A DNA stretch of 64,000 bases, taken from the NCBI RefSeq assembly GCF_002102355.1, contig NZ_LQPT01000065.1, positions 1 to 64,000 on the forward strand, written 5' to 3'. The notes under the pieces are model-generated. The model was not told the DNA's origin, searched no databases, and saw nothing but the letters and a program-made list of their open reading frames with translations. Shown here in pieces: positions 37,220 through 45,535 of this stretch; position 1 is the first letter of the stretch, and every line of letters starts with the position of its first letter. The DNA comes from Mycobacterium sherrisii. GTDB taxonomy: Bacteria; Actinomycetota; Actinomycetes; Mycobacteriales; Mycobacteriaceae. Both the position numbers and the translations under genes were made by a program.

Positions 37220-37918
37220 CTACGCGTCGGCCAGGGCGGCCAGGCAGGCCGCCCCGAGGGTGGCGCTGTCGGCGCCGATCTGATCCAGCGTCACCGTGCG
37301 CAGGGCCGCGCGCGGCGCGGCGGCCACCCAATCCACCCCGACTTGCAGCGGGTGAATCGGGTCGTCGACGGCGGCGACCACGCCCAACGGGGCGGCCAGA
37401 CTGTGCAGTTCGTCACAACTGGGGGCAATGTAGGCGGCCGCTTCGTCCATTGCGTCGGGCAAGGACGGCCACTGCGCCCGCCAGGAGCGGGTGAGTTCCT
37501 CGGCCAGCCAGGACGGACTGGACGCACGCATCTGCGCGGTCGTCGCGGCCAGCCCGTCGGCGCGCAGCGCCGACGCCGAATACCGCGCCGCCAATGCGGC
37601 CGGTGCCGTCTCCGGCGGTCCGGCCCAGGCGGGCAGCGCGGCCAGCACGGCGACCGTCCGGTCGGGATGCGCGAGCGCCCACGCTGCTGCTACGGCGGCG
37701 CCGATGGAGATTCCACCGACGGCGACGGGGCCCGCCCGTCCGGCCTCGTCCAGGGCACGCAGGTAGCCGTCGACCAGTCCTTCGGGCCGCGGGGCAGGAG
37801 TCACCGGACGCGCGCCGACGGCGCGTAGCGGCCCGGAAAATGCCCGATCGACGTAGACGTCATCGGACCCGGTTCCGGGCAACAGCACGACCGTCACACC
37901 GCGCAAATCGACAGTCAC
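37220..37918 (-). CDS. alpha/beta-hydrolase (Rv2695-like)
   Basis: A 232-residue alpha/beta-fold protein. The N-terminus is VTVVLLPGTGSDD, with an oxyanion-type motif. The nucleophile elbow is GGISIGAAVA (Ser in GISIG), and a late VAAVDDPIHPLQVG may supply the acid and histidine. The short lid and small size resemble esterases. Its substrate is unknown. The start is GTG 37918. It converges with the DUF3710 gene, leaving 98 bases between stops. Confidence 0.8.
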   Translation of the reverse strand: MTVDLRGVTVVLLPGTGSDDVYVDRAFSGPLRAVGARPVTPAPRPEGLVDGYLRALDEAGRAGPVAVGGISIGAAVAAAWALAHPDRTVAVLAALPAWAGPPETAPAALAARYSASALRADGLAATTAQMRASSPSWLAEELTRSWRAQWPSLPDAMDEAAAYIAPSCDELHSLAAPLGVVAAVDDPIHPLQVGVDWVAAAPRAALRTVTLDQIGADSATLGAACLAALADA

Positions 37919-38055
37919 GCTTCGATCCTGCCCGGCCCGCCGGCGGCTGCGAAATCCGGGTTTGGTCGGGTTGGCGGTGGGGAACCAAGAGGTCTACGGT
38001 GTCCGTTGGCATAGATGAAAGCACCGCAGCTTTATCGGAATTGTCAGGAGTAGCC

Positions 38056-38424
38056 ATGGGGGCTCAAGGGTATTTGCGCCGCCTCACCCGTCGGTTGACA
38101 GAGGACCCGGAGCAACGCGATTCCGAAGAGCTGTCCGACGAAGTCGCCAGTACCGGCGCGCAGCGGGTCATCGATTGCGAGCGTGGCCAGGAGGTCACGA
38201 TGGTCGGGACGTTGCGCAGCGTGGAATGTAACGGCAAGAACTGCGCGGGCGGGGTCAAGGCCGAGTTGTTCGACGGCAGCGACACCGTGACCCTGGTCTG
38301 GCTGGGCCAGCGCCGCATCCCCGGCATCGATTCGGGCCGCACTTTGCGGGTCCGCGGCCGGATGGGCAAGCTGGAGAACGGAACCAAGGCCATTTACAAC
38401 CCGCACTACGAAATTCAGCGTTGA
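38056..38424 (+). CDS. OB-fold nucleic-acid-binding protein (Rv2694c-like)
   Basis: A 122-residue protein. A basic helical start (GYLRRLTRRLTEDPEQRD) is followed by an OB-fold domain: VTMVGTLRSVECNG, AELFDGSDTVTLVWLGQRR, GIDSGRTLRVRGR, KAIYNPHYEI. The OB-fold resembles the tRNA/ssDNA-binding type; the ligand is not known. The ATG at 38056 is preferred over upstream in-frame starts because AGGAG lies five bases before it. Its stop overlaps the TTG start of the next gene. Confidence 0.85.
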   Translation: MGAQGYLRRLTRRLTEDPEQRDSEELSDEVASTGAQRVIDCERGQEVTMVGTLRSVECNGKNCAGGVKAELFDGSDTVTLVWLGQRRIPGIDSGRTLRVRGRMGKLENGTKAIYNPHYEIQR

Positions 38425-39095
38425 GTCTTCCCGATAACCCCACTAGTCGCATCAGTCCGGATCGCCTGGTCAATCAGCTGGGCGGCGTCAGCGGTGTCGT
38501 CTACTCGTCGCTGCCGGTCGTCGTCTTCGTCGCGGTGTCCGGCGCCGCGGGACTGTTGCCCGCCATCGGCTCGGCGCTGGGCGTGGCCGGAGTTGTGTTG
38601 GTATGGCGGCTGATTCGCCGCGATTCGACGCAGCCGGCGTTCTCCGGGTTCGTCGGAGTCGCGGTCTGTGCGCTGATCGCCTACGTCGTCGGGGCCTCGA
38701 AAGGCTACTTTTTGCTCGGCATCTGGATCTCGCTGCTGTGGGCAGTGGTGTTCGCGGTATCCGTGGCGATCCGCCGGCCGCTGGTCGGCTACGCGTGGAG
38801 CTGGGCGAGCGGACGTGACCGCGCGTGGCGCAAAGTGCCGCGGGCCGTGTACGCGTTCGACGTCGCCTCGCTGTGCTGGGTGCTGGTCTTCGGCGCCCGG
38901 TTCGTGGTGCAGCGGCTGTTGTACGACGCCGATCAAACCGGCTGGCTGGCGGCCGCGCGGATCGGGATGGGCTGGCCGCTGACCGCGCTGGCGGCGCTGG
39001 TGACCTATGCGGCGGTCAAGGCCGCCCAGCGGGCCCTGGCCGCCGCCGACACCGCGTTGGATCCGGCGGTCGAGGCCGACACCGTCGGCGATTAG
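38421..39095 (+). CDS. DUF3159 membrane protein (Rv2693c-like)
   Basis: A 224-residue membrane protein with about five helices. The conserved features are LVNQLGGVSGVVYSSLPV, VAVSGAAGLLPAIGSALG, FLLGIWISLLWAVVFAVS, and the arginine-rich WASGRDRAWRKVPRAVY. The start is TTG 38421, overlapping the previous stop as TTGA. The last nine codons (VEADTVGD plus stop) are the first unit of a 27-bp tandem repeat that continues past the stop, so the number of repeats does not alter this protein. Function unknown. Confidence 0.85.
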   Translation: MSLPDNPTSRISPDRLVNQLGGVSGVVYSSLPVVVFVAVSGAAGLLPAIGSALGVAGVVLVWRLIRRDSTQPAFSGFVGVAVCALIAYVVGASKGYFLLGIWISLLWAVVFAVSVAIRRPLVGYAWSWASGRDRAWRKVPRAVYAFDVASLCWVLVFGARFVVQRLLYDADQTGWLAAARIGMGWPLTALAALVTYAAVKAAQRALAAADTALDPAVEADTVGD

Positions 39096-39203
39096 GTCGA
39101 GGCCGACACCGTCGGCGATTAGGTCGAGGCCGACACCGTCGGCGATTAGGTCGAGGCCGACACCGTCGGCGATTAGGTCGAGGCCGACACCGTCGGCGAT
39201 TAG
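39069..39203. repeat. 27-bp minisatellite, five perfect copies
   Basis: Five identical 27-base units run from 39069 to 39203, each starting GTCGAGGCCGACACC and ending GTCGGCGATTAG. Unit 1 holds the end and stop codon of the DUF3159 gene. The last unit holds the stop codon (39200-39202) of the convergent ceoC. On the plus strand each unit repeats the in-frame stop. The length is a multiple of three. Identical units suggest recent slipped-strand expansion, making this a likely VNTR typing locus. Confidence 0.97.
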
Positions 39204-39874
39204 GTGGCGGGCGGCGCGGCCGGCAGCAGCAGCTTGCGCAGGTCCTCCTCGACCTCGGTGACCGCCACGAAAAGCAACTCGTCGCCGCCCTCCAGCGGCT
39301 CGTCGCCCTCCGGCACGATCACCCGCGCGCCCCGCAGGATGGTGACCAGGGCGGCGTCGCGGGGCAGATCAAGCCGGCGCACCGGCTTGCCCCCCCAGGG
39401 TGTGTCGTCGGGCAGGGTGATCTCGACCAGGTTGGCCTGACCCCGGCGGAATTCCATCAGCCGCACCAAATCGCCTACCGCGACGGCCTCTTCGATCAGC
39501 GACGCGAGCATTCGCGGTGTGGAGACCGCCACGTCGACGCCCCAGGCGTCGGTGAACAGCCATTCGTTGCGGGGGTCGTTGACCCGGGCCACCACCCGCG
39601 GCACCGCGAACTCCGTCTTGGCCAGCAACGACAGCACCACGTTGGCCTTGTCGTCACCGGTCGCGGCCACCACCACGTCGAAACCCTCCAGGTGCACCGA
39701 CTCCAGCAGGCTCAATTCGCAGGCATCGCCGAGGCGCCAGTGCGCGGCCGGGATCGCGTCGACGTCGACGTGCTCGGGGTTGCGTTCGATCAACGTCACG
39801 TCATGGTTGTTCTCGAGCAGTTCGCGCGTGACCGAGCGGCCGACCGCACCCGCCCCGGCGACAACTACCTTCAT
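39200..39874 (-). CDS. ceoC: TrkA-family potassium regulator CeoC
   Basis: A 224-residue cytosolic RCK protein. The N-terminal Rossmann domain binds NAD(H) (VVVAGAGAVGRSVTRELLE, then VTLIERNPEHVDVD). The C-terminal TrkA_C domain (VRRLDLPRDAALVTILRGAR) follows. Such proteins gate potassium uptake channels or permeases. The start is ATG 39874. It forms a pair with ceoB, 37 bases upstream. Its TAA stop falls in the last unit of the minisatellite, so repeat loss or gain would change only the sequence beyond the stop. Confidence 0.92.
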   Translation of the reverse strand: MKVVVAGAGAVGRSVTRELLENNHDVTLIERNPEHVDVDAIPAAHWRLGDACELSLLESVHLEGFDVVVAATGDDKANVVLSLLAKTEFAVPRVVARVNDPRNEWLFTDAWGVDVAVSTPRMLASLIEEAVAVGDLVRLMEFRRGQANLVEITLPDDTPWGGKPVRRLDLPRDAALVTILRGARVIVPEGDEPLEGGDELLFVAVTEVEEDLRKLLLPAAPPAT

Positions 39875-39911
39875 CTGCGCCGCTCCTTAGTCGCGGTCGG
39901 CCCGTCATTGC

Positions 39912-40595
39912 TCAATGCCCCGCCCCCGAATCGATGTCCTCGGCGGGCGGCAGCGCCGCGATCGCCACCGCCTCGGCCGCGCGGCCGGAGATCGCGGCGA
40001 TGTAGACCTGATCACCGGCCTGGATGACCGTCTTGGGCTCCGGCAGGATGCCGGTGCCGAACCTGATCAGAAACGCCACCCGCGCGCCGGTGGCCTGCTC
40101 GAGATCGGTGGCGCGGCGCCCGACCCAGTCCTCGTGCAGCACCACCTCGGCCACCGCGACCGTGCCGGTGGGGTCGCGCCACTTGGCGGTCTCGCTCTCC
40201 CGGGTCAGCGCATTGAGCAGGCGGTCGGTGGTCCACGGCACGGTGGCGATCGTCGGAATACCCAGGCGTTCGTACACCTCGGCGCGTTTGGCGTCGTAGA
40301 TCCGGGCCACGACGCGGTTGACGCCGAACGTCTCGCGAGCCAGCCGCGCCGAGATGATGTTGGAGTTGTCACCGGAGGACACCGCCGCGAACGCGTCGGC
40401 CTCCTCGATCCGCGCCTTCAGCAACACATCACGGTCGAATCCCTGACCCAGCACTCGCTCACCGGCGAACTCGGGGCTCAACCGGTTGAACGCGGCACTG
40501 TCGCGGTCGATCACGGCCACATCGTGGCCGATGCGGGACAAGCCGTCGGCCAAGGACGAGCCCACTCGGCCGCAACCCATAACAACCACCCGCAC
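39912..40595 (-). CDS. ceoB: TrkA-family potassium regulator CeoB
   Basis: A 227-residue RCK protein paralogous to CeoC. It has the Rossmann domain VVVMGCGRVGSSLADGL with VIDRDSAAFNRL, and a TrkA_C domain (VGRRATDLEQATGARVAFLI). The GTG at 40595 follows GAGAGG; an upstream in-frame ATG would add a non-family leader. Two such regulators next to a 12-helix permease on the opposite strand suggest one regulated cation (potassium) uptake system, with CeoB and CeoC as its cytosolic subunits. Confidence 0.92.
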   Translation of the reverse strand: MRVVVMGCGRVGSSLADGLSRIGHDVAVIDRDSAAFNRLSPEFAGERVLGQGFDRDVLLKARIEEADAFAAVSSGDNSNIISARLARETFGVNRVVARIYDAKRAEVYERLGIPTIATVPWTTDRLLNALTRESETAKWRDPTGTVAVAEVVLHEDWVGRRATDLEQATGARVAFLIRFGTGILPEPKTVIQAGDQVYIAAISGRAAEAVAIAALPPAEDIDSGAGH

Positions 40596-40727
40596 GTAAG
40601 GTCCTCTCGGCTGGATCCTGTCTGTGTCATTCCTCGGCAAACTCAATTGGCCGGCCGATTTCCGTCGGGAATATTCTCGCCCACGGAACGCTACCGGCAC
40701 GGCCCGTTACGCTTACTCTTGGCTCTC

Positions 40728-42722
40728 GTGTCCAAACTTTCAACCGCAGCGCGCCGGTTGCTGATCGGTCGGCCGCAGCGGAGCGACCGGCTGAGCCACA
40801 CCCTGTTGCCCAAGCGCATCGCCTTGCCGGTATTCGCCTCGGACGCGCTGTCCTCGGTGGCGTATGCACCCGAGGAAATCTTCTTGATGCTTTCTGTCGC
40901 GGGAGCGGCCGCCTACGCGTTGACGCCGTGGATCGGGCTCGCGGTGGCCGCGGTCATGTTGGTGGTGGTGGCCAGTTACCGGCAGAACGTGCACGCTTAC
41001 CCGTCCGGCGGCGGCGACTACGAGGTGGTCACCACCAACCTCGGCGAGACCGCCGGACTGGTGGTGGCCAGCGCCCTGATGGTGGATTACGTTCTCACGG
41101 TTGCAGTTTCAACGTCGTCGGCGATGGCCAACATCGGTTCGGCGGTTCCGATCGTGGCGCACAACAAGGTGTGGTTCTGCGTGGTCGCCATCCTGTTGGT
41201 GATGGCGCTGAACCTGCGCGGCATCCGGGAGTCCGGGGTGGCTTTCGCGATCCCGACCTACGCCTTCATCGTCGGGGTGGTCGTGATGATCGGCTACGGC
41301 TTGTTCCGGATCTTCGTGCTAGGCAACCCGTTGCGTGCCGAATCCGCGGGTTTTCAGATGCATGCCGAGCACGGCCAGATCGTCGGTTTCGCGTTCGCGT
41401 TCCTGTTGGCCCGTTCGTTCTCGTCGGGTTGTGCGGCGCTGACCGGTGTCGAGGCGATCAGCAACGGGGTGCCGGCGTTTGAAAAACCCAAGTCGCGCAA
41501 CGCCGCAACGACGCTGCTGATGCTCGGCGCGATCGCGGTGACGCTGCTGATGGGCATCATCGTGCTGGCCCAGCAGATTCACGTGCAGGTGGTCGACGAC
41601 CCCGCCACCCAGCTGACCGGGGCCCCGGCCGGCTATCTGCAGAAGACTCTGGTCACCCAGCTGGCGGAAACGGTGTTCGGCGACTTCCGCATCGGGTTCT
41701 TGCTGATCGCCACGGTGACCGCGTTGATCCTGGTGCTGGCGGCCAACACCGCGTTCAACGGATTCCCGGTGTTGGGGTCGGTGCTGGCACAACACAGCTA
41801 CCTGCCCCGGCAACTGCACACCCGCGGTGACCGGCTGGCGTTCTCCAACGGCATCTTGTTCCTGTCGGTGGCGGCATTGTCGTTCGTGATCGCCTTCCGC
41901 GGCGAGGTCACCGCGTTGATCCAGCTCTACATCGTCGGGGTGTTCATCTCGTTCACGCTGAGTCAAATCGGCATGGTCCGGCATTGGAGCCGGCTGTTGC
42001 GCACCGAGACCGATCCGGCGGTGCGGCGCAAGATGATGCGCTCGCGGATGGTCAACACGGTCGGCTTGCTGTCCACCGGCGCGGTGCTGTTGGTGGTCCT
42101 GGTCACGAAGTTCCTTGCCGGCGCATGGATCGCGATCGTCGCGATGAGCGCGCTGTTCGTCGTGATGAAGCTGATCCGCAAGCACTACGACACCGTCAAC
42201 CGGGAGCTGGAAGAACAAGCCGCCACCCAGCGCGACGTGGTGCTGCCCAGCCGCAACCATGCGCTGGTGCTGGTGTCGAAGCTGCACCTGCCGACCCTGC
42301 GGGCACTGGCCTACGCGCGCGCGACCCGTCCCGACGTGCTGGAGGCCCTGACTGTCAGCGTCGACGACGCGGAAACCCGTAAGCTCGTGCACAATTGGGA
42401 GGAAAGCGAAATCAGCGTTCCGCTCAAGGTGATCGCCTCGCCCTACCGTGAAATCACCCGGCCCATCCTCGATTACGTGAAACGAGTGGCCAAGGAATCG
42501 CCACGCACCGTGGTGACGGTGTTCATCCCGGAGTACGTCGTCGGGCACTGGTGGGAGCAGCTGCTGCACAACCAGAGTGCGTTGCGGCTCAAGGGCCGGT
42601 TGCTGTTCATGCCCAACGTCATGGTCACTTCCGTTCCGTGGCAATTGAATTCGTCGGAGCGTCTCAAGACGCTGCAACCGCACGCCGCTCCCGGCGACGC
42701 GCGCCGCGGGATCTTCGACTAA
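40728..42722 (+). CDS. APC-family permease, large (Rv2690c-like)
   Basis: A 664-residue transporter with about twelve helices. It begins LLPKRIALPVFASDALSSVAYAPEE and has the core patches SYRQNVHAYPSGGGDYEVV and ARSFSSGCAALTGVEAISNG. A cytoplasmic C-terminal domain of about 180 residues after QRDVVLPSRNHALVLVSKLH follows the helices. The layout resembles APC-superfamily KUP/KimA-like potassium importers. The GTG at 40728 is used; TACTCT eight bases earlier suggests a leaderless start. Divergent ceoB and ceoC 132 bases away support a K+ role (inference). Confidence 0.87.
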   Translation: MSKLSTAARRLLIGRPQRSDRLSHTLLPKRIALPVFASDALSSVAYAPEEIFLMLSVAGAAAYALTPWIGLAVAAVMLVVVASYRQNVHAYPSGGGDYEVVTTNLGETAGLVVASALMVDYVLTVAVSTSSAMANIGSAVPIVAHNKVWFCVVAILLVMALNLRGIRESGVAFAIPTYAFIVGVVVMIGYGLFRIFVLGNPLRAESAGFQMHAEHGQIVGFAFAFLLARSFSSGCAALTGVEAISNGVPAFEKPKSRNAATTLLMLGAIAVTLLMGIIVLAQQIHVQVVDDPATQLTGAPAGYLQKTLVTQLAETVFGDFRIGFLLIATVTALILVLAANTAFNGFPVLGSVLAQHSYLPRQLHTRGDRLAFSNGILFLSVAALSFVIAFRGEVTALIQLYIVGVFISFTLSQIGMVRHWSRLLRTETDPAVRRKMMRSRMVNTVGLLSTGAVLLVVLVTKFLAGAWIAIVAMSALFVVMKLIRKHYDTVNRELEEQAATQRDVVLPSRNHALVLVSKLHLPTLRALAYARATRPDVLEALTVSVDDAETRKLVHNWEESEISVPLKVIASPYREITRPILDYVKRVAKESPRTVVTVFIPEYVVGHWWEQLLHNQSALRLKGRLLFMPNVMVTSVPWQLNSSERLKTLQPHAAPGDARRGIFD

Positions 42723-42743
42723 CTCGATTTGGGCGAGGGATAC

Positions 42744-43958
42744 GTGGTGCGGTCCGAGGCGTCGGTAGCGGAGCTCTCGCTGGTCACCGGCGCCCCCGCC
42801 AACGGCGGCAGCTGTGTGGCCCACCACGAAGGCCGGGTGGTGTTCGTGCGCTACGCCCTGCCCAACGAACGGGTGCGGGTGCGGGTCACGGCCGACCGCG
42901 GATCATATTGGCACGCAGAGGTTCTCGATGTGATTGAAGCGTCGGCAGATCGGATCGACTCGCTGTGCCCGATCGCCGGGGTGCACGGGGCCGGCTGCTG
43001 CGATCTGGCATTCGCCCGTCCCGAGGCGGTCCGGGCACTCAAGGCGCAGATCGTGGCCAATCAGCTGGCGCGCCTCGGCGGCCACCACTGGAGCGGCGAG
43101 GCCGAACCGCTGTCGGGTGGTGGCGCGACCGGCTGGCGCACCCGGGTGCGTCTGGAGGTTGGGGCGGACGGGCAACCGGGTTTCCACCGCTACCACAGCG
43201 AGGAGCTGGTCACCGATCTGGGCTGCGCGCAACTGGCACCGGGGATGCTGGACGGGCTGGTGCCGGCGTGTTCGGCGGTGGATCTGACGCCCACCGCCCA
43301 GCTGCATGTCGCCGTCGACGACGACGACCGACGGCACGTGGTGCGCACGCTGCGCCGCGGCGGGCGCACGACGACCAATGTGGTGCAGGGTGATCACCAG
43401 GCGACCCAGCGGGTGGGCCGGCGGACCTGGCAGGTGCCGGTGACCGCGTTTTGGCAGGCGCATCGCGAGGCGCCGCGGGTCTACAGCGCGCTGGTTGCGG
43501 AGTGGGCGCAACCCGGTGCGGGCATGCGGGTGTGGGATCTTTACGGCGGTGTCGGGGTTTTCGCCGCCACGCTGGCCGACGCGGTCGGGGAGTCCGGGCG
43601 GGTGCTCACCGTCGACACCTCGCGCGCGTCGACCCGGGCGGCGCGGGCCGCGCTGGCCGAGTTGCCACAGGTGGACGTCGTCACCGACTCGGTGCGCCGG
43701 GCGATCTCGGCGCAACCGAACGGTGCGGACGTGGCGGTGCTCGACCCGCCCCGGTCCGGCGCCGGCCGCGAGATCATCGGCCTGCTCGCCGCCGCCGGCG
43801 TGCCGCGAGTAGTGCACATCGGTTGCGAGGCAGCATCTTTCGCCCGGGACGTCGGCCTCTACCTCGGTCACGGGTACAGCGTCGACCGGATCAGGGTGTT
43901 CGACGCGTTCCCGCTGACCCACCACACCGAGTGCGTCGCGCTGCTGACTCGCCGCTAG
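42744..43958 (+). CDS. TrmA/RumA-type 23S rRNA or tRNA (uracil-5-)methyltransferase (Rv2689c-like)
   Basis: A 404-residue class I SAM-dependent methyltransferase acting on RNA uracil-C5. An N-terminal TRAM domain (about 1-60) is followed by a C-rich segment and the catalytic domain. That has the SAM-binding VWDLYGGVGVFAATLAD, DPPRSGAGREI, the catalytic cysteine in HIGCEAASFARD and the terminal HTECVALL. The substrate (rRNA or tRNA) is not certain. GTG 42744 is used, with GAGGG just upstream. It lies 21 bases after the permease, probably the same transcript. Confidence 0.88.
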   Translation: MVRSEASVAELSLVTGAPANGGSCVAHHEGRVVFVRYALPNERVRVRVTADRGSYWHAEVLDVIEASADRIDSLCPIAGVHGAGCCDLAFARPEAVRALKAQIVANQLARLGGHHWSGEAEPLSGGGATGWRTRVRLEVGADGQPGFHRYHSEELVTDLGCAQLAPGMLDGLVPACSAVDLTPTAQLHVAVDDDDRRHVVRTLRRGGRTTTNVVQGDHQATQRVGRRTWQVPVTAFWQAHREAPRVYSALVAEWAQPGAGMRVWDLYGGVGVFAATLADAVGESGRVLTVDTSRASTRAARAALAELPQVDVVTDSVRRAISAQPNGADVAVLDPPRSGAGREIIGLLAAAGVPRVVHIGCEAASFARDVGLYLGHGYSVDRIRVFDAFPLTHHTECVALLTRR

Positions 43959-44034
43959 ACTCCGACGCGGTGTGCCGGGAAGCCTGGTCGGCGATGAGGT
44001 TGCCGACCGATCGAAAGGCGCTGGTGGTCACACC

Positions 44035-45498
44035 GTGAACGAGACCCTCCGTTACGCAGCGCTCGTCTTGTTCTGCAGTGCCGTCGGTTTGGCCGCGGTG
44101 CTGGCGAACCGTCTGACCGAGCGGGTGAAAATCCCGGTGCCGCTGCTGGTTCTCGTCGGGGCCGCCCTCGCGGTGCATGCGCTGCCCGGCGTGCAGGCGC
44201 CGTCCGAGCTGGCGGTGGAGCGGGTGATGACCATCGCGCTGGTTCTGGTGTTGTTCGACGGCGGCATGCACATCGGGCCGTCGCGGTTTCGGGCGGCCGC
44301 CGCCCCGATCCTGTCGGTCGGGGTCGTCGGCACGGCGCTGACCGCCGCCGGGGCGGCGCTGATCGTCCACTACGTCTGCGGCATCGGCTGGTTTCCCGCG
44401 GTGCTGGTGGCCACGGCGGTGGCGCCCACCGACCCGGCCGTGGTGTTCTCGGTGTTGGGCAAACGCGAGATCCGGGGTCGCAGCAGCACCATCCTGGAGG
44501 GCGAGTCCGGCGCCAACGACCCGGTCGGCATCGCGCTGATGTCCAGCCTGATCGCCGCTGGCGGGCTAAGCGCGGCCGGATTCGCCAGTGTCGGAACACA
44601 ATTCGTCGCTCAGATGGTGGTCGGCCTGGCCGTCGGGGTGCTCGGCGGGCGCGCCCTGCTGGTCTTCATGCGCCGCGTGGCGCTGCCCAGCGAAGGCCTC
44701 TACGCGCTGCGGACGCTGGCCTCGTGTCTGATGCTCTACGGCATCGCCACGCTGGCGCACGGGTCGGGATACCTGGCGGTGTTCGTCGCCGGCATCGTCA
44801 TCGGCGACGCCCGCGCCCCGTACAAGCCGGAGATCAAGCGGTTCCATGCCGCCCTGGCCGGGCTGGCCGAGATCGTCGCGTTCGCCGTGTTGGGGTTGAC
44901 CGTCGACCTGACCGTGCTGGCCCGGCCGGACGTCTGGTTGCCCGGGCTGGTTCTCGGGGCGGCGCTGACCGTGCTGATCCGGCCGTTGGCCGTGGGGGCC
45001 TGCCTGCTTCCGGTCCGGCTGCAGCGCACCGAACGAGTTTTCGTTCTGCTCGCCGGGCTCAAAGGGGCGGTGCCGATCCTGCTCGGTGAGTTCCTGCGGG
45101 CCGCCCACATCGCCGACGCCGAGCGGCTGTACGGGATCGTGGTGGTGGTCGTCATCTTCTCGGTACTGGTCCAGGGCAGCTCGGTGCCCGGCCTGGCGCG
45201 CCTGTTGCGGCTGCCGGTGCGCACCGTGCAAACCCGGCCCTGGCAGATCGGCGTCCGGCTCGCGGACGAACCGGAAGGGGTGCACCGGTTCGGCGTGGCG
45301 CCGGGCTCGGCCGCGCAGGGGTGCACGGTGCAGGGCCTCGGCGACCGGGTCGGCGACATCTGGGTGAGCATCGTGGTCCGCGCCACCGGGCTGGTGCCGG
45401 TGCGCGGCGACACCGAACTTCGGGCGGGCGACGAGGTCGTCGTCCTGGCCGACCCCGAGCTGCACGACACGCTCGCCGACTTGTTCGGCGCCGCGTAG
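44035..45498 (+). CDS. CPA1-family cation/proton antiporter with TrkA_C domain
   Basis: A 487-residue NhaP2-type Na+ or K+/H+ antiporter. The membrane part has about 12-13 helices, with the ion-binding ESGANDPVGIALM and VLVLFDGGMHIG. The C-terminal 100 residues form a regulatory RCK/TrkA_C-like domain (ARLADEPEGVHRFGV-like to LRAGDEVVVLADPELHDTL). The GTG start at 44035 is preferred, though the ribosome-binding site is weak. In the M. tuberculosis order this interval holds ABC and ars genes, so this is a lineage difference. It fits the K+ cluster beside it. Confidence 0.88.
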   Translation: MNETLRYAALVLFCSAVGLAAVLANRLTERVKIPVPLLVLVGAALAVHALPGVQAPSELAVERVMTIALVLVLFDGGMHIGPSRFRAAAAPILSVGVVGTALTAAGAALIVHYVCGIGWFPAVLVATAVAPTDPAVVFSVLGKREIRGRSSTILEGESGANDPVGIALMSSLIAAGGLSAAGFASVGTQFVAQMVVGLAVGVLGGRALLVFMRRVALPSEGLYALRTLASCLMLYGIATLAHGSGYLAVFVAGIVIGDARAPYKPEIKRFHAALAGLAEIVAFAVLGLTVDLTVLARPDVWLPGLVLGAALTVLIRPLAVGACLLPVRLQRTERVFVLLAGLKGAVPILLGEFLRAAHIADAERLYGIVVVVVIFSVLVQGSSVPGLARLLRLPVRTVQTRPWQIGVRLADEPEGVHRFGVAPGSAAQGCTVQGLGDRVGDIWVSIVVRATGLVPVRGDTELRAGDEVVVLADPELHDTLADLFGAA

Positions 45499-45523
45499 CG
45501 GGCTAGATCTGTGCGTCGCTGCG

Positions 45524-45529
45524 TAGACT
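45524..45529 (+). promoter_or_regulatory. leaderless -10 element for dxs
   Basis: TAGACT lies exactly six bases before the dxs ATG (45536), fitting the TANNNT-N6-ATG pattern of leaderless transcripts. No ribosome-binding site is seen before this ATG. Confidence 0.6.
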
Positions 45530-45535
45530 GACGGG

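Noticed and set aside
39069-39203. CRISPR-like array of five equal repeats
   Set aside because: The 27-bp units are contiguous with no spacers and no cas genes are near; this is a minisatellite.
38825-40027. Plus-strand frame through the minisatellite with repeated GRGRHRRRL units
   Set aside because: It is open only because the 27-bp unit has no stop in that frame; it is antisense to ceoC and has no start signal.
39915-40727. Extending the APC permease upstream over ceoB
   Set aside because: The added residues are antisense to ceoB and lack family similarity; GTG 40728 has a -10 element just before it.
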